DNA of 64,000 bases from Rutstroemia sp. NJR-2017a BVV2. Taxonomy: Eukaryota; Ascomycota; Leotiomycetes; Helotiales; Rutstroemiaceae. The stretch covers positions 41,702 to 105,701 of the forward strand of contig NJPS01000009.1 in assembly GCA_002946415.1 (NCBI GenBank), given 5' to 3'. The notes below the pieces were generated by a model. That model made no database searches. It worked only from the letters and a program-made list of their open reading frames with translations, and was not told the DNA's origin. Positions 21,130 to 32,293 of this stretch are shown piece by piece (position 1 is the first letter of the stretch; every line of letters begins with the position of its first letter). A program made the position numbers and the translations under genes.

Positions 21130-22611
21130 TCATGCTGTCGCATAAACCGCCAGTAACTCCTCGCTAAAGTCATCCAATTCAACGACCGTAAACTGCTTTT
21201 TCCATTTGTGCTGGAAAGCTTTTGATCGATATTCAAAACTAAGGGCATTTTTCCACGCAATGATTTCCACTTTCCACCCCTTCAAGAGGGCTCGCTCCAC
21301 GTTCTTAAAGAAGCCACCGGAGTACTCCGCCTCAGCCCCGTCCCCACTTGCCAGAACAATAGTTGCTGGCTTATGTGTATCAACCAAACTCTCAAGCAGC
21401 TTCATGTGCAAGATCTCATCAACTCCTTGTTCGACAAAACTCTTGACCTTCAGCTGTGAAACTGGGGTTTCGGATCCACTTGAATAGCCAGTAAGATATC
21501 CATTACCGACTCCGCCGCGAAGCTTCTTGGAACTATCGTCTCTTGCTTTGAAGACCCTGTCCAAGATATTAACTTCGTAACCACACTCTTCAGCTTCCGC
21601 AAAATGAGTAGGTAAACCAGAATTCTCGGTCCTTGATCCTACAAGAACACGACGGGCGACAGGTCGGTTTCTCTCCATGATAAATGCTAGGGAGCGGAAT
21701 GAAAACGGCGATGCCTTCACACGAGCTGTTTCGGGAAGAGATCGCGCTCTCTTAAGCGCATCGTAAAATCCTAAGACAACATTGCTACAATCGACAAAAA
21801 CGTGCACTGCATCATCGCCAACAATCGTTCCCAATCGTGGCCCAGAACGCAGTAGAAAGTTTTCATGAACACGGAATTTCTTCGTTAGCTTATGAATGAT
21901 TTCTGTTCGCTTTTGCTCGATGGTGAGGTTGTACAGAGGTTGGAGGACTCGAGGGTCTGACCGGTGCGTATCGATAGCCGTTACTTGAGACTGTGCATGT
22001 TCAGACTTTCGTCGAGATAATGCCTCAGCCTCCGACTCGAGTCCGCTGGTCTCATCCGTGTCGGAGACGGCTCGACGAGACTTTTTCTTTTTTTGGTTCT
22101 TCTTCTTCGACGGCGACTGGATGCTAAAGATGCGACCTGCAACAATGGGCGAGCATTCTGTCGTTTCAGACTGACGTTGCCCACGGTCGCAGGCGCTCTT
22201 CTTTAGCCCCGCTATATCCGTCCCGTGTACTTCATCCTTCCATCGCACTTCTTTTGTAGGAACGACTTCGAGGGTTTCTACATCTTCGTCTGCAGACGTA
22301 GTGGGAGTGCTCTGATTGGAGGTAGGGCTTTGTGATGCGGAAGATGAGGTTGAGGTGCAAGACTCGGGTTTAGTTGCGACCTCCAAATGTGATTCCTTTC
22401 CTAGGAATTCCCATATTGCAGAGAAATCTCCTAAGCCAGTAGATCTAGGGGTGGTATCGACAGGCTCAGCCTTGCGAAATTCGGGAAGTTCGGTGAGGAA
22501 GGGATCGGTTTCGACATCTGCCTTGATAGCAGGGGATGTGGTTGAAAAGGTATGAACGAAGTCAATGACTGTGGACAAATCCCAAGGTTTCATCGGCGGT
22601 GGTTCCGTCAT
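21130..22611 (-). CDS. NYN (PIN-like) domain protein
   Basis: Single-exon gene, 493 residues, ATG at 22611. The N-terminal half is disordered: acidic and Ser/Thr-rich, with a lysine block KKKNQKKKKSRR near residues 170-182 that may be a nuclear or nucleolar signal. The C-terminal half (about residues 270-470) is a NYN/LabA-like PIN fold: VHVFVDCSNVVLGFYDAL carries the first metal-binding Asp, followed by VARRVLVGSRTENSGLP, then VEQGVDEILHMKLLESL with the second Asp, and TIVLASGDGAEAEYSGGFFK with the SGDG loop and third acidic site. WKVEIIAWKNALS closes the sheet. Such domains are predicted RNases; the conserved acidic residues suggest this one is active. Cellular role and RNA target are unknown. 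Confidence 0.88.
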   Translation of the reverse strand: MTEPPPMKPWDLSTVIDFVHTFSTTSPAIKADVETDPFLTELPEFRKAEPVDTTPRSTGLGDFSAIWEFLGKESHLEVATKPESCTSTSSSASQSPTSNQSTPTTSADEDVETLEVVPTKEVRWKDEVHGTDIAGLKKSACDRGQRQSETTECSPIVAGRIFSIQSPSKKKNQKKKKSRRAVSDTDETSGLESEAEALSRRKSEHAQSQVTAIDTHRSDPRVLQPLYNLTIEQKRTEIIHKLTKKFRVHENFLLRSGPRLGTIVGDDAVHVFVDCSNVVLGFYDALKRARSLPETARVKASPFSFRSLAFIMERNRPVARRVLVGSRTENSGLPTHFAEAEECGYEVNILDRVFKARDDSSKKLRGGVGNGYLTGYSSGSETPVSQLKVKSFVEQGVDEILHMKLLESLVDTHKPATIVLASGDGAEAEYSGGFFKNVERALLKGWKVEIIAWKNALSFEYRSKAFQHKWKKQFTVVELDDFSEELLAVYATA

Positions 22612-23328
22612 ATGAGCGACTTATGAGGTCAGGCTGGTAATTCCGAGCAGTTTGAAGTTGTGTTTGATAGGTTGATGATGGGAAGTTGCAGCTACAACGA
22701 TTGTGAGTCAGTAAATGTGTGCACCTTGAGAGTATCGTGGAGGGTAAGAAAGGAATGGGTTTGGCATACGATCGAGCGAGGATATTGTTCAGATGTGATA
22801 ATCATAATTTATTTGCAATGAAGATCGCGAGTATTGTGAAGTTGAGTGCTGAACAGATGTTGCTGTTGATATGTACTAAGAGGTTAGGTTAGATGGAAAG
22901 AGCAGGAGGCGAATGAATGGATGATTCTATCAGACGGGCTGAGCGGTCGAACCCAATCAATTAGTTTCAGCCACATCAATCAATGATCGTGGGGAGCCTC
23001 GAGGGAGCCTGGCACGCCTGGGCAGATTCGGTTGGTTTGGTGGGGCTACCCGATCGTACTAAAGTAGTTTGAGATGGGTGGCAAATCACGGACAGCTAAT
23101 TTAAGCTCTTCGTACTCGTACTCTGAAGCGCAACGTCGTCGTCGTAGGAAACGAGTGAGCAAAGAATGGAGTTTTGAGAGTAGTATAGAAATTAGTGATG
23201 GTGAACAACCCGTCTTATTGTGTGTGTGGACTCTTTATTTTCATCCCCGCAATATTTTCCCATAGCACAAAGGAGGATAAACAGAATCCAGCACACTCGA
23301 TTATACGGTGGCTGCATCCATAATGTCG
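22612..23328. other. Promoter region of NYN gene and downstream spacer
   Basis: Contains the NYN gene promoter (a CCAAT box at about 22953-22957) and the 3' flank of the small minus-strand gene ending at 23329. No other gene seen. Confidence 0.45.
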
Positions 23329-23920
23329 CTATTCGTCATCATGTGTACTGTACCTAAACTGCAGACTTCCATTTCTGCCCCCCCTCCAAGCACAACTCTG
23401 TGTTTTGGGATAAGGGCGAAGTAGAGCCAACTGCTCATTTGGGAGCCTCAAGTGCGGTAGGCAACTTTCCTTCGTCAGCACGACTACCAAAAAGGAAGCA
23501 AGTGCTATCCCATCGTGAACAAGTCGGAAAAGAAACTTACTAAGCATCATGACAGCATCGTCCCTTTTTTCGCTTGATTTATGGAACATACGAGAGGTGG
23601 CAGCAGGTTGAAGTTGCTTGGTACCGCCCAGTAAGAAGTACCTGACGTTGTTGCTTGCGCCTGAAGTCCTGTCTCCGATGCTGTGGGAGAGGGAGCTTTG
23701 GAATTGTGTCGAGTTAGCTCTCATAGTGGACTTACTGCTGTATTTCGTTTTCTTGCCATTCGATATGTTCATTCACTCCAGAGGGTAAGTAATCCTGTAT
23801 CGCCTCACCGTTGTCATTGTATATCAAGCCGGAAGAGCATACAGTAGAGTAGACACGGAGCGTGAACAACGACAACAACCCAAATTCGAAGCTCTCCTGT
23901 ACTTGAACAATTATTTTCAT
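23329..23920 (-). CDS. Hypothetical protein, two-exon model
   Basis: Two minus-strand exons, 23920-23736 and 23680-23329, joined by a 55-bp intron with a perfect GTAAGT donor, a GCTAAC branch site and a CACAG acceptor, give 178 residues in frame from a real ATG. The product starts MKIIVQVQESFEFGLLSLFTL and contains STVCSSGLIYNDNGEAI and GASNNVRYFLLGGT; no family is recognised. A second intron starting at the GTAAGT near 23543 is possible and would change the C terminus. The clean splice signals and frame continuity are the only support, so it may be a rapidly evolving or spurious gene. Confidence 0.4.
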
Positions 23921-24087
23921 TTCTACATAAATATTTTATCCCCAACCACAACAAAGACAAGACCTTACATCAAGAAGAGCAAAATACACCCGAATCTCAG
24001 CGTCGTTCAGTGATTCATTCTCCATCACAGCGCATCACTACCACCATTGCTCATTGGGTTAAACTGCAAAATCACCAAACAACCACC

Positions 24088-24819
24088 ATGGACTCTGTAC
24101 CAGATCAAAACTCATCCGAACGCACCCCTGACCTCACAACCCTCCCCGAACCCCTTCCATCGCCACCCGACCTCAACCTTAATCTCCTCCTCCCCTCCCT
24201 CCTCTCCCTCCTCCTCTCCCCCCTCACCATCCTCCTCCTCCTCCCCCTCACCGTCAACACCCTCCTCCCCACCATCGAGAAAATCCTCACCCCCATCAAC
24301 CGTCACAGCACCGAAACCCTTCCCCCCTACCTCCTCCTCTCCCTCCTCTCCCTCCCCATCCTATCCCACCTCGGGTACTTCAACTCTCTAATCACATACC
24401 CCGTATACTTCATCCTTTCGCTTCTCCTATTCCAATCCTACAATACACCCGAGGAAGAAAAAGCGCTTGTTAGGTTTGAGGTTCTGTGCTTCATGGTTGG
24501 GGTTATGGGTGTTGTGCTGGGGGGGTTGAAGTTTGGGGTGTGGGATTGGTGGGGTGGGAATATGATTCCCGGGCTGAAGGAAAAGGAAAAGGCAAAGACA
24601 AAGGAACTCGAAACTGCTCTCCCTGTGCAAGAAAATCCTCAAACTCCTACCATCGTACCCGAACAACAGCCACCGGTACCAGATCCAAACACCCAGCTGG
24701 GAAATCAGAAGAAAGTCGTCCAGAGCGGGAGTAAATACCGAGTTGGAAAAGCAGGAGGAGGAGGAGGCCGGGCGAAAGCTGTCGGGAAGGTTCGTGCGGG
24801 GAGTAAGCCGAGGGGGTGA
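24088..24819 (+). CDS. Small multi-pass membrane protein, unknown
   Basis: Single exon, 243 residues from the ATG at 24088, which sits in an ideal ACCACCATGG context; the frame is open upstream to 24010 but the context favours 24088. After an acidic/proline-rich start there are about four hydrophobic segments: LNLLLPSLLSLLLSPLTILL, a second ending before PYLLLSLLSLPILSHLGYF, YPVYFILSLLLF, and CFMVGVMGVVLGGLKFGVW. The tail (about residues 165-243) is Lys/Glu/Pro-rich and ends in a basic Gly-rich stretch KAGGGGGRAKAVGKVRAGSK. Family unknown. The Leu-rich part is encoded by an almost pure pyrimidine run (24181-24240 has 39 C and no G), followed after about 24450 by a G-rich part, so composition as well as selection may shape the protein. 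Confidence 0.65.
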   Translation: MDSVPDQNSSERTPDLTTLPEPLPSPPDLNLNLLLPSLLSLLLSPLTILLLLPLTVNTLLPTIEKILTPINRHSTETLPPYLLLSLLSLPILSHLGYFNSLITYPVYFILSLLLFQSYNTPEEEKALVRFEVLCFMVGVMGVVLGGLKFGVWDWWGGNMIPGLKEKEKAKTKELETALPVQENPQTPTIVPEQQPPVPDPNTQLGNQKKVVQSGSKYRVGKAGGGGGRAKAVGKVRAGSKPRG

Positions 24820-25428
24820 TGTGAAGAGGTGTTTGGGGGCTATTGATCTGTGTTATGGGGAGGATGCTGGATAAGGAAAGGGGGAAGGGGAAGGTGGACT
24901 AAGGGGTGAAAAGGAATGGGTTCCGTGTTCTGGATTAGTGGATTTGAGAGTTCGTGTTGAAAGGAATTGTTGATGTGTTGTCGGAGGTGGAATGGTCGTT
25001 ATATATCTTTTACTCAATTGACGCATGGAGATGAGGAATGACTGTAAGGAATCTGTGTTCTCAGGATTTATGGCTCGAGGAGAATCTTCCAAGAGATCTA
25101 TTTTGAGCATCCCGGTTCGTGCAAAGGATGTGCATCAATGAATAGATGGACTTCAAACATAAAATTTGACTTAAACCCTGTGTTGCGATACAAGTGAATA
25201 AGAACATTGAGATTGACTATAAAAATAGCTAGATAGGACAAGACCAATTCAACTTAACGCTCAAATCTTTCCATTAATATGCATATGCATAACTACCCAT
25301 CCACCAGCAAATAAAGTACAACCTGCAACCGTTTCAAAGCCACTCCAGATCCCCCGATGCAAAGATAATTCATCCCATTAGTACTTTCAATTTTTGATCC
25401 CACAACTCTCACAATCTCAAATCAACCA
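24820..25428. other. Convergent intergenic region
   Basis: Between the 3' ends of the membrane-protein gene and the small minus-strand gene. Nothing supported on either strand. Confidence 0.5.
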
Positions 25429-25799
25429 TCACTTCTTCTCCATCTCCGACCTCGATCCAGATCGAGATGCAAACCCAAACCAACCCGCAAACATCCCCTT
25501 CTTCTCATCCGGCGACCCCGACGTCCCACTCCAAACACTCGATCTGCGGCGTTCATGCGGGGGATATATGACTTCTGATGGTCTGCCTATCTCCTCACTT
25601 CTTGTTAGATATCTTCCTCTCCGAAATACAGACATATACTTCATTTTGAAGCCGAAAGTGAAAAAGAAAAGTCCCAACTCCACTTACGTATATTCCCCGC
25701 CCCTCCAATCCCAAAAGACCTTCGCCTCTCACCCTGCGCCCCTACTTGATTTGTCGCACCAAACAGACCATCCTCCGAACGCGGAAACGAACTCGACAT
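25429..25799 (-). CDS. Small GGAGN-motif protein, DUF3602-like
   Basis: Two minus-strand exons, 25799-25688 and 25616-25429, give 99 residues in frame from an ATG at 25799. The product reads RRRSFGIGGAGNIRRYLTRS across the junction, followed by PSEVIYPPHERRRSSVWSG and a C-terminal GMFAGWFGFASRSGSRSEM. The GxGGAGN motif followed by basic and RRRSSVWS segments recalls the small fungal DUF3602-type proteins, which are uncharacterised. The donor CGTAAGT is strong; the acceptor GAGAG lacks an obvious branch site, so the intron end (71 bp) is the weak point. The frame is also open upstream of the ATG to 26156. Confidence 0.55.
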
Positions 25800-27276
25800 C
25801 TTGACAATATTTCCACTCTTCGCCGACGATCCCAACGGTGCGTTCGTAGCCGCAGCAAGGAGGTAAAACGCTCTCTGATTCTTTCCTTCGTGACTCTGTT
25901 TCGCAAAACTCCTAAAGCTGAGAAGACCCCAGCTCTGACGACGAGGAAGAGGAGGAGCACGGCGATAATCAAGCACGCTTTGGTCTTTAGATAGAAGGAG
26001 GTATTCCAATGAGGAGTTGGAGTTGTCGTCACAATATAGACTTTGCCTCTTCTCTTGTGCTTTTTTCTGATTTCGAGTTCTCGTGAAAAGAGAAGTGTAG
26101 GATGAGGTAGTAGGAGAAATGGAACAGGAGAGAACGGAAGGTGTAAGAAGCACCATATTTATAGATAGACGGGCAGATAAGCTGGGAAGAGTTACCCCTC
26201 AATGCTCAGTTCGATTGTCCAATTGTAAGAAAAGATCGGATGGTTATGGTTCCTCATATACTTATCATATCCGCGATATCAGACTCGGTGCACGAAAGAT
26301 ATGTCTGGAGCTGTTCATAGGATGGTCAAAAAGTGAGGTTTGTATGACGTTGTACTTTGGTTGGGAAGAGATGAGAGGAAAGGGTGTTGTGGTGGGAGTG
26401 ATTGGCTGGATGCGCGATGGCAGGGAAGAAGACGGGAAGAGGTGCCAAGGTGTACAAGCTTTGTGGAGGTGGGGACGAGGTCGATCGCGGGAGGGGGGTG
26501 GGATGGGATGAGTCTGTTGGTTTTGGGGTGGAGGTAAGCAGGGGGGGAGATAAGGGTGCAGGTGGTGGAGGGTAGAGAGAATGCGGGGTTGACCCGGTTG
26601 AGTGAAATCACTGAAATGGGGTGGGATAGTAGTGAGTTGGAATGGTTGGTTGGATGACTTGTATATATAGAGGGTGTTAGGTTAGGCGATATGGTGACTC
26701 CCCAAAGAGGCAAGCACCTATCATCTTCAACTCTGATATTCGAGAGAAAAACTTTCGTACAAACCCGTTAATCTCACGCGTCAACGCATGCATCCTGTAA
26801 CGTCAAACCCTCACCCGCCTCGCACCACATCCGAAGTTACGGACCAAGCCGTCGCACAGACAGATATGCCATGCCGTAAAGCGCGCGCAAATGCACATTG
26901 GCGATATCTGTCTCAGCGTCATATACGTGTCAAGGCTGAACCTACATACGTGGATATCGGACGATTGTATGTAATTAAGTCGCACAAGCACACTGTAAGA
27001 CTCGGCCATGTGGCTTTCCTTACACTGAAGAACTGGGGAATGTAACATGAAATCAAATATGGTATGGTATCTATGCAGATGAGAACCTCAATCCATCATG
27101 CAATGCATCACAAATACGAACACCTCCCTCAATGCAATGCATCATAACTACCACCACCTCAACAAAATGCAATCCAGATGCTCCCGATCCTCCAATGCAA
27201 ATGCATATGCGCTTTTCCTCTCTCATCAACTCCTTTTTTTCCACCCATATGTACGTTTTACATAAGAAATATGTGC
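25800..27276. other. Intergenic region upstream of the small GGAGN gene
   Basis: No supported gene. Several open frames of 65-170 codons on both strands between 25.8 and 27.3 kb lack motifs and real start context. A short degenerate direct repeat occurs at 27098-27165, just beyond the DIM-2 stop codon. Confidence 0.45.
27098..27165. repeat. 34-bp degenerate direct repeat around ATGCAATGCATCA
   Basis: ATGCAATGCATCA occurs at 27098 and again at 27132, each followed by a similar AC/TC-rich segment (AACACCTCCCTC and ACCACCACCTC). A third shortened copy starts near 27167. It lies in the likely 3' UTR or terminator region of the methyltransferase. Confidence 0.65.
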
Positions 27277-30200
27277 TCAAAATGATCTGTGAAAGAACCC
27301 TGCGGCCCAAGCCGACCCTTTCAAATTCCTGTTATTTACGTTTGTCCTCGTATTTTGTGTCTGCGTATTTGCAACGGGATGACTATTATTTACAGGGACG
27401 TATCCTGCTCCCGTATGAGTAAGACTTCCCGGTGCTGCACTTGTGTGAAGTCCATTAGGTGACGAAGAACCAGCTAGACCATTGCTATCTGGACTCGCGG
27501 ACTGAGTGAGGTTAGGGATTCTTGGTCGCACTGGCGTGGGTTTCATGGACATGGGCGGCACACGTGCAGGTCCGGAACCTAGATATGTTGACAAATATGG
27601 TCGGCGGTTGGAATCGCTTGTTCTCCGGTGAAGTTGTTCATTGAGCTGATGAGCGGGCATGTTATCGTCGTCTGTTGAGCTATCAATGACGGTGATCAAT
27701 TCTTCTTGCACAGCAGTCTGTGGGCGAGAGGAGATACTGTCTGAGGCCCAAGACACAGTTCGCTGAGAGGTAGAAGCTGGATGCAAGATTGAAAATCCAC
27801 TGTCAGGTTCTATCTCATACACAGTGGAGACGAATGTGATATTGCAAGTCGATTGTGACGCCAACCTGGATCCAGGTAGCGAACTTTGTGGATTGTAGCT
27901 CGTGCTTGAAGCATATAGTTCCATAGCAGCTCTCCTTAAATTTGGCGTCGATATGATACGAGCTTTTCGACTATATTCTTCATCCGCAGTTGATCGATGC
28001 CGTTTGTTTGAGCTCTTGATCGGTCCATGATGATTGGATATATCATTTGAAGAGATTGATTCACCGGGGTCCTTATTGGAAGAAGATGGTGCCGCACTTG
28101 GGAAGCTCGAGAGCACAACCTGCGGCCTTGTCTTTGTTGCATGAACTGGCTGGCCGAGAGTCATCATCGGAGATCTGTGAATCTTAGGCGAAGGAGATCT
28201 TGATGTTATTCTTCTACCTGTTGAATTATCCTCCTCAGGATTTTCCAGCCAGGCCTTACGAAGACTAATACCCAGTGCCATAGAGACACTCCTCGCAACA
28301 CTGTTCCCAACAATCTTGACTTGTTCCGATCTTATACCTATCAAGACCTCCTCGTCCGGAAAGCTTTGCGCTCGGCGTTGTTCCAGAAGTGTTATTCGAC
28401 GGTGCTGATCCCAGTGTATGAAGGTTCCCATACGCGCATCTTCAATGCCGTTTATCACAACCACAGTCGCAAATAATCCGTTAGGGTTGACTCTACCCCA
28501 AGCCCTAGATTCTGGCCTTACTGCGTGCCTCAACGTCCCACTCTTTGTATGAAACGGAAACAAGTTGCGTTGAACTTGTGTCATGACTCCTTGTCCACCC
28601 TTCCATGTTTTGACAAAATTCATCCCTCTCGGATGTGTTGGAATACAGCCAAGCTGAAGCCTGTGCAATTTCGACAGATTTGGTGACTGTACGTGATCAG
28701 GATGACTAGTGCAATGCTGAGTCGCTCCATCTGTTATGACGGGAAGATCAGCAGTAGCTTCTCCAGCAGTCCGATACTTGAACGGCGTAGCACAATGAAC
28801 GCGACGGCCAAACGCCTCACCATTCGCCAACTTTCCTAAACCGCGGTCTTTGATATTCGACGGATGTGAGTGCGAAGGATCCGGGTGCTCAAGAGGAACA
28901 TATCCAGGCGCGGCGAATGACACAAAGATTCGACTCCGGCTTTGAGGGCTCCCGAAACTCCATGCATCTAAGAGGAACAATTGTAATTGATATCCAAGGC
29001 CCACGATGGCGCAGACAAGTTGCGAGAGAACATCTTCATCGCGGCCCGTGCCTTTTTGAGCCATTGTCAGAACATTTTCGAGCAATCCATATCTGGGTCG
29101 ATAGAAATCAATGTAAGCAGCGACAGACGCGACGAGCGACTGGTTTTTAAGACCTTGTTCTTGGTTTTTGCTTGGATTCAAAAGACTGAATCCTTGGCAA
29201 GGACTGCCTGCAGAAATAACATCTACATCCCCTGGACGCGGAATGTCTAGATTTCGTGGGTTACCCTTGAAGGCCTGTACTAGGAGGTCATTGACAGAGC
29301 CGAAAAATATGTTCGTGTCTGCGGGATTCTTCAGGTTGGCTGCGTATGTGCTCACTGCTGGTGCTGAGATGTCTACTGCCCATTTGTTCAGCAACGCCCC
29401 GCCCTCTTCGAGTCCACGGCCGAAGTTGCCTCCGCCGCAATATAGATCAAGCCCAGCTAGTAGCTTTCGTGGTGGCTCTGCATGCGGATCGAAGCCTTGT
29501 ATAAGACTTTGCGGTTGGTCTTCCTCTATTGGCATTAACTCCCCGCTACTCTCTTGCAGCCGTTTTGTGATGAAGAAAGCGGATGCAGTTCCGCCGCGAC
29601 TATACGGTGGCGGAATTGTGTTGTTGAGTGCTTCCTCCTCGCTGTAAAATCTTACTAGACAAGTCCGATCAATCCTAGTGGGCGCAATTTCTTCAAAACG
29701 ATCTGTGTAGACGAGTTCATTTGGCTGGTGAGAACCCTTTGTGTCTACCTCGGACAACCTTAGGAGTTGCCTCAAGGTTACATATTCTTTCGAGCCCTTC
29801 TGGCTGTATTTTACTATCTCGTAGGGTTCTAGTCCATATGACGACTTGCGCACTGGTAATGCAAGCACTGTTTGTCCCACAGGAAACTGTTTCTCGACGG
29901 TAGGTGGCGTAGCAAAATTGCCCACATTTGGGCGTAGATGGCTGAGATGCTCACATGTCTTGTGTTCCTCTTTTAATGTCACAAACCTATCGTTGTTGAG
30001 GTAAGTCTGCCGAATGAAGGTGTTCGTCTCAGATGGTTGTCCCTGCCAAAGAACAGGAACGATCTCTATCAATTCTTCCTGCGGTATCCTGCCAGATAGA
30101 CAAGTGCAATTGTCACTGAGGAAAAGCTCTTTGGCATAAGGATACTTCATCTTTGCACAACTAGTATCAGAGGGCTTATAAAGCCAGATACCATCAAACG

Positions 30201-31795
30201 AGTATCTACCCCCAGTATTCTTGTGCTTAGCCTGGATATAGAGATACCAGCAATTGTCGTCTTGCTTCCAGCGACTCACTTCGTCCTTCCATACAGAATC
30301 AGGGCCATCTTTAGTAACCGACACCACATCTCCTGGTTTGATCTCTTTGGCGATTCGATGTCGAATCTTCGCAAGCTCGGTAACTCTGGTAGAGGCCTTT
30401 TCACGTTCTAGTAGTTGCGAAGTCGAAGGCGCCGGCTGCCCCTCCATCTCAGCATTCTTGTTAACATCCATGCTGAACCTCTCTGCCCTGGGAGATAAGC
30501 CAGGTACTTTTCCATCTACTGCACCAGAGATATCCGGTACTATAGGCTTGAGATGGTGACCAAATCTCAGATGACTGAAGCATTCGAAGACGTATGGGGT
30601 TACAATAGTCATCCTTTCTCGTATAGGATGCTCCTTAATCGATGACTTGTCAATTGTTTCCTTCCATATACGCAATGAGCGAAGCTTTTCGGAAACGCCA
30701 ATTGATTCTTTGAAGAGGAAGTTAACATTGGCCGCGACCGCCACACGAAAGTCATCCCGTCCGTGTTCCAGGCGCCATTTCTGGAAATGTGGTGAGTCTG
30801 CATGCAGCTTTTTACACCATTTGATGAAGTCTGCCCGAAAATTGTGGATAGAAACCTCTTTCTTCTCGGCCTTACACGCCAGTGAGTAATCCACAAAGTG
30901 CTTGGCAAAGTTTGCTAGCCATAGGAAACCCTCATGAAATCGAGCGTATTCCGGTGAGGGCTTTTGTAGGCGATAGTATGTATTTGAGTGAGAGTTGAAA
31001 ACAGACTGAATCCAGATTGCGTCACCTACATGATGAAATTCCTCACCATAATTTCCTATGGGACATATCTTGAACGGAATACCTTGGACATAATGACGAA
31101 CATCGCCGCAGTTTAATATGCCGTCGAACAAGAAACAAGAGTGCGCGACTTTGCTTGCAAGGTTTTGAAGACCACGAAATTCGTACGAGGTATGCGGGTT
31201 CTGCGGCAGGTAGATGGAAAAGTCTGTCAGGCCGAATTCTACATAGTCGTCCTCGGTAGACGCTTGTCCTGCATTTGCGTGTCGCTGTTGCTCAGAAACG
31301 CGTCTCAACTCCTGACAAGCATGCCGCTCTTTACTTTCTGGGAGAGGCGGAATATAACCTTGATACTGCGACTTGGGGTAGATGAGCTCAGGTGGACGTA
31401 TAGTAGCAATAGCACGCCCCTTGGTGGTGGTGGAATTGAATTCCCGATCTGCATCTAGCGGAGTCTGATCGAAGAAGAGTTGCTGTGCCAGGAATTGCTG
31501 TCCTGAATCTTCAACATCGGCGACTGATTCTGATGTGTCCTGGTAGGAATTATCTGTAAGACGCGTATTAGAAGCATCAATTCCGTAGATTGATGCAATC
31601 CTAGGCTTAATTAACGCATCTTGATGGTCGTTGGACTCCAGATCGGAAGTGGTTGTATGCGATATCACGAGCTTAGCACGTTGTAGGGTAGCTGTTGCAG
31701 CAAGGACTTCATCGTCTGATGTCGCTTTTAGTACTTGTCAAACGCTGAGTGTTACGAAATCGCTTACCACTTTCAGACCACCACATAGGTGGCAT
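27277..31795 (-). CDS. dim-2: DIM-2-like cytosine-5 DNA methyltransferase
   Basis: Two minus-strand exons: a 28-base first exon (31795-31768), a 43-bp intron, and 31724-27277, giving 1491 residues. Without the first exon the frame has only a GTG (31668). DIM-2 methylates cytosines in heterochromatin and RIP-mutated DNA of filamentous fungi, guided by HP1/H3K9me3. The N-terminal region has DDYVEFGLTDFSIYLP and LFDGILNCGDVRHYVQGIPF; a BAH-like region follows (PGDVVSVTKDG, FLSDNCTCLSGRIPQEEL). The catalytic domain starts near residue 760 with motif I DLYCGGGNFGRG, then motif IV SAGSPCQGFSLLNP (catalytic Cys about 846), motif VI LLENV, motif VIII QSRSRIF and motif X VGNSVARSVSMALG. About 300 disordered C-terminal residues follow. 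Length matches DIM-2 (about 1450) and not the shorter RID enzyme. All catalytic motifs look intact, so an active enzyme is likely. Confidence 0.92.
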
Positions 31796-32293
31796 TATAT
31801 TTGAAATAGTTGCCCATGAAGCAAAATTGGAGTTGTAGTGTTGATCCAATGGCTTGTACGGCAGTGAGATGGAAATTAGAGAGGTTGGCCAATGCAATTC
31901 GTGGTTGTACGCGATAGGGAAAAAAACTTCCTACATCACTTAAATGTGGTCAAACAACTACCCCATAAACTTATTTAAAAGTCTCCAAGAAGGATCCATA
32001 TAGTTATTACTATAGATACTTTAATTGCCTTTCAAAATCTCTTGTTAAACTACAGATATATTGCCAAAGAGTCTTTTGGTATAGGGCTTGTTTCGGCATC
32101 GCGTGGGCTTTGCGGGGCTGTAATCTTCAGCCACTTTTAAAGCCACATGTATTCTATTTTACGCATATTTTTTACTTCACTAGACATGAAGCATACACTA
32201 GACGCATATATGACAAGCATTTTACGTTTATGGTAACAATACAATACTGCAGGGTTGGTGATGAGATTCGCCTCAGATTTACTTGTACACTTA
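31796..32293. other. Intergenic dim-2 promoter / Mtf2-like 3' flank
   Basis: AT-rich spacer between two minus-strand genes. It should contain the methyltransferase promoter. No gene or repeat seen. Confidence 0.5.

Noticed and set aside
31709..31897. 62-codon frame as a longer first exon of dim-2
   Set aside because: It is in a different register from the ATG at 31795; only the 28-base exon joins in frame to the methyltransferase.
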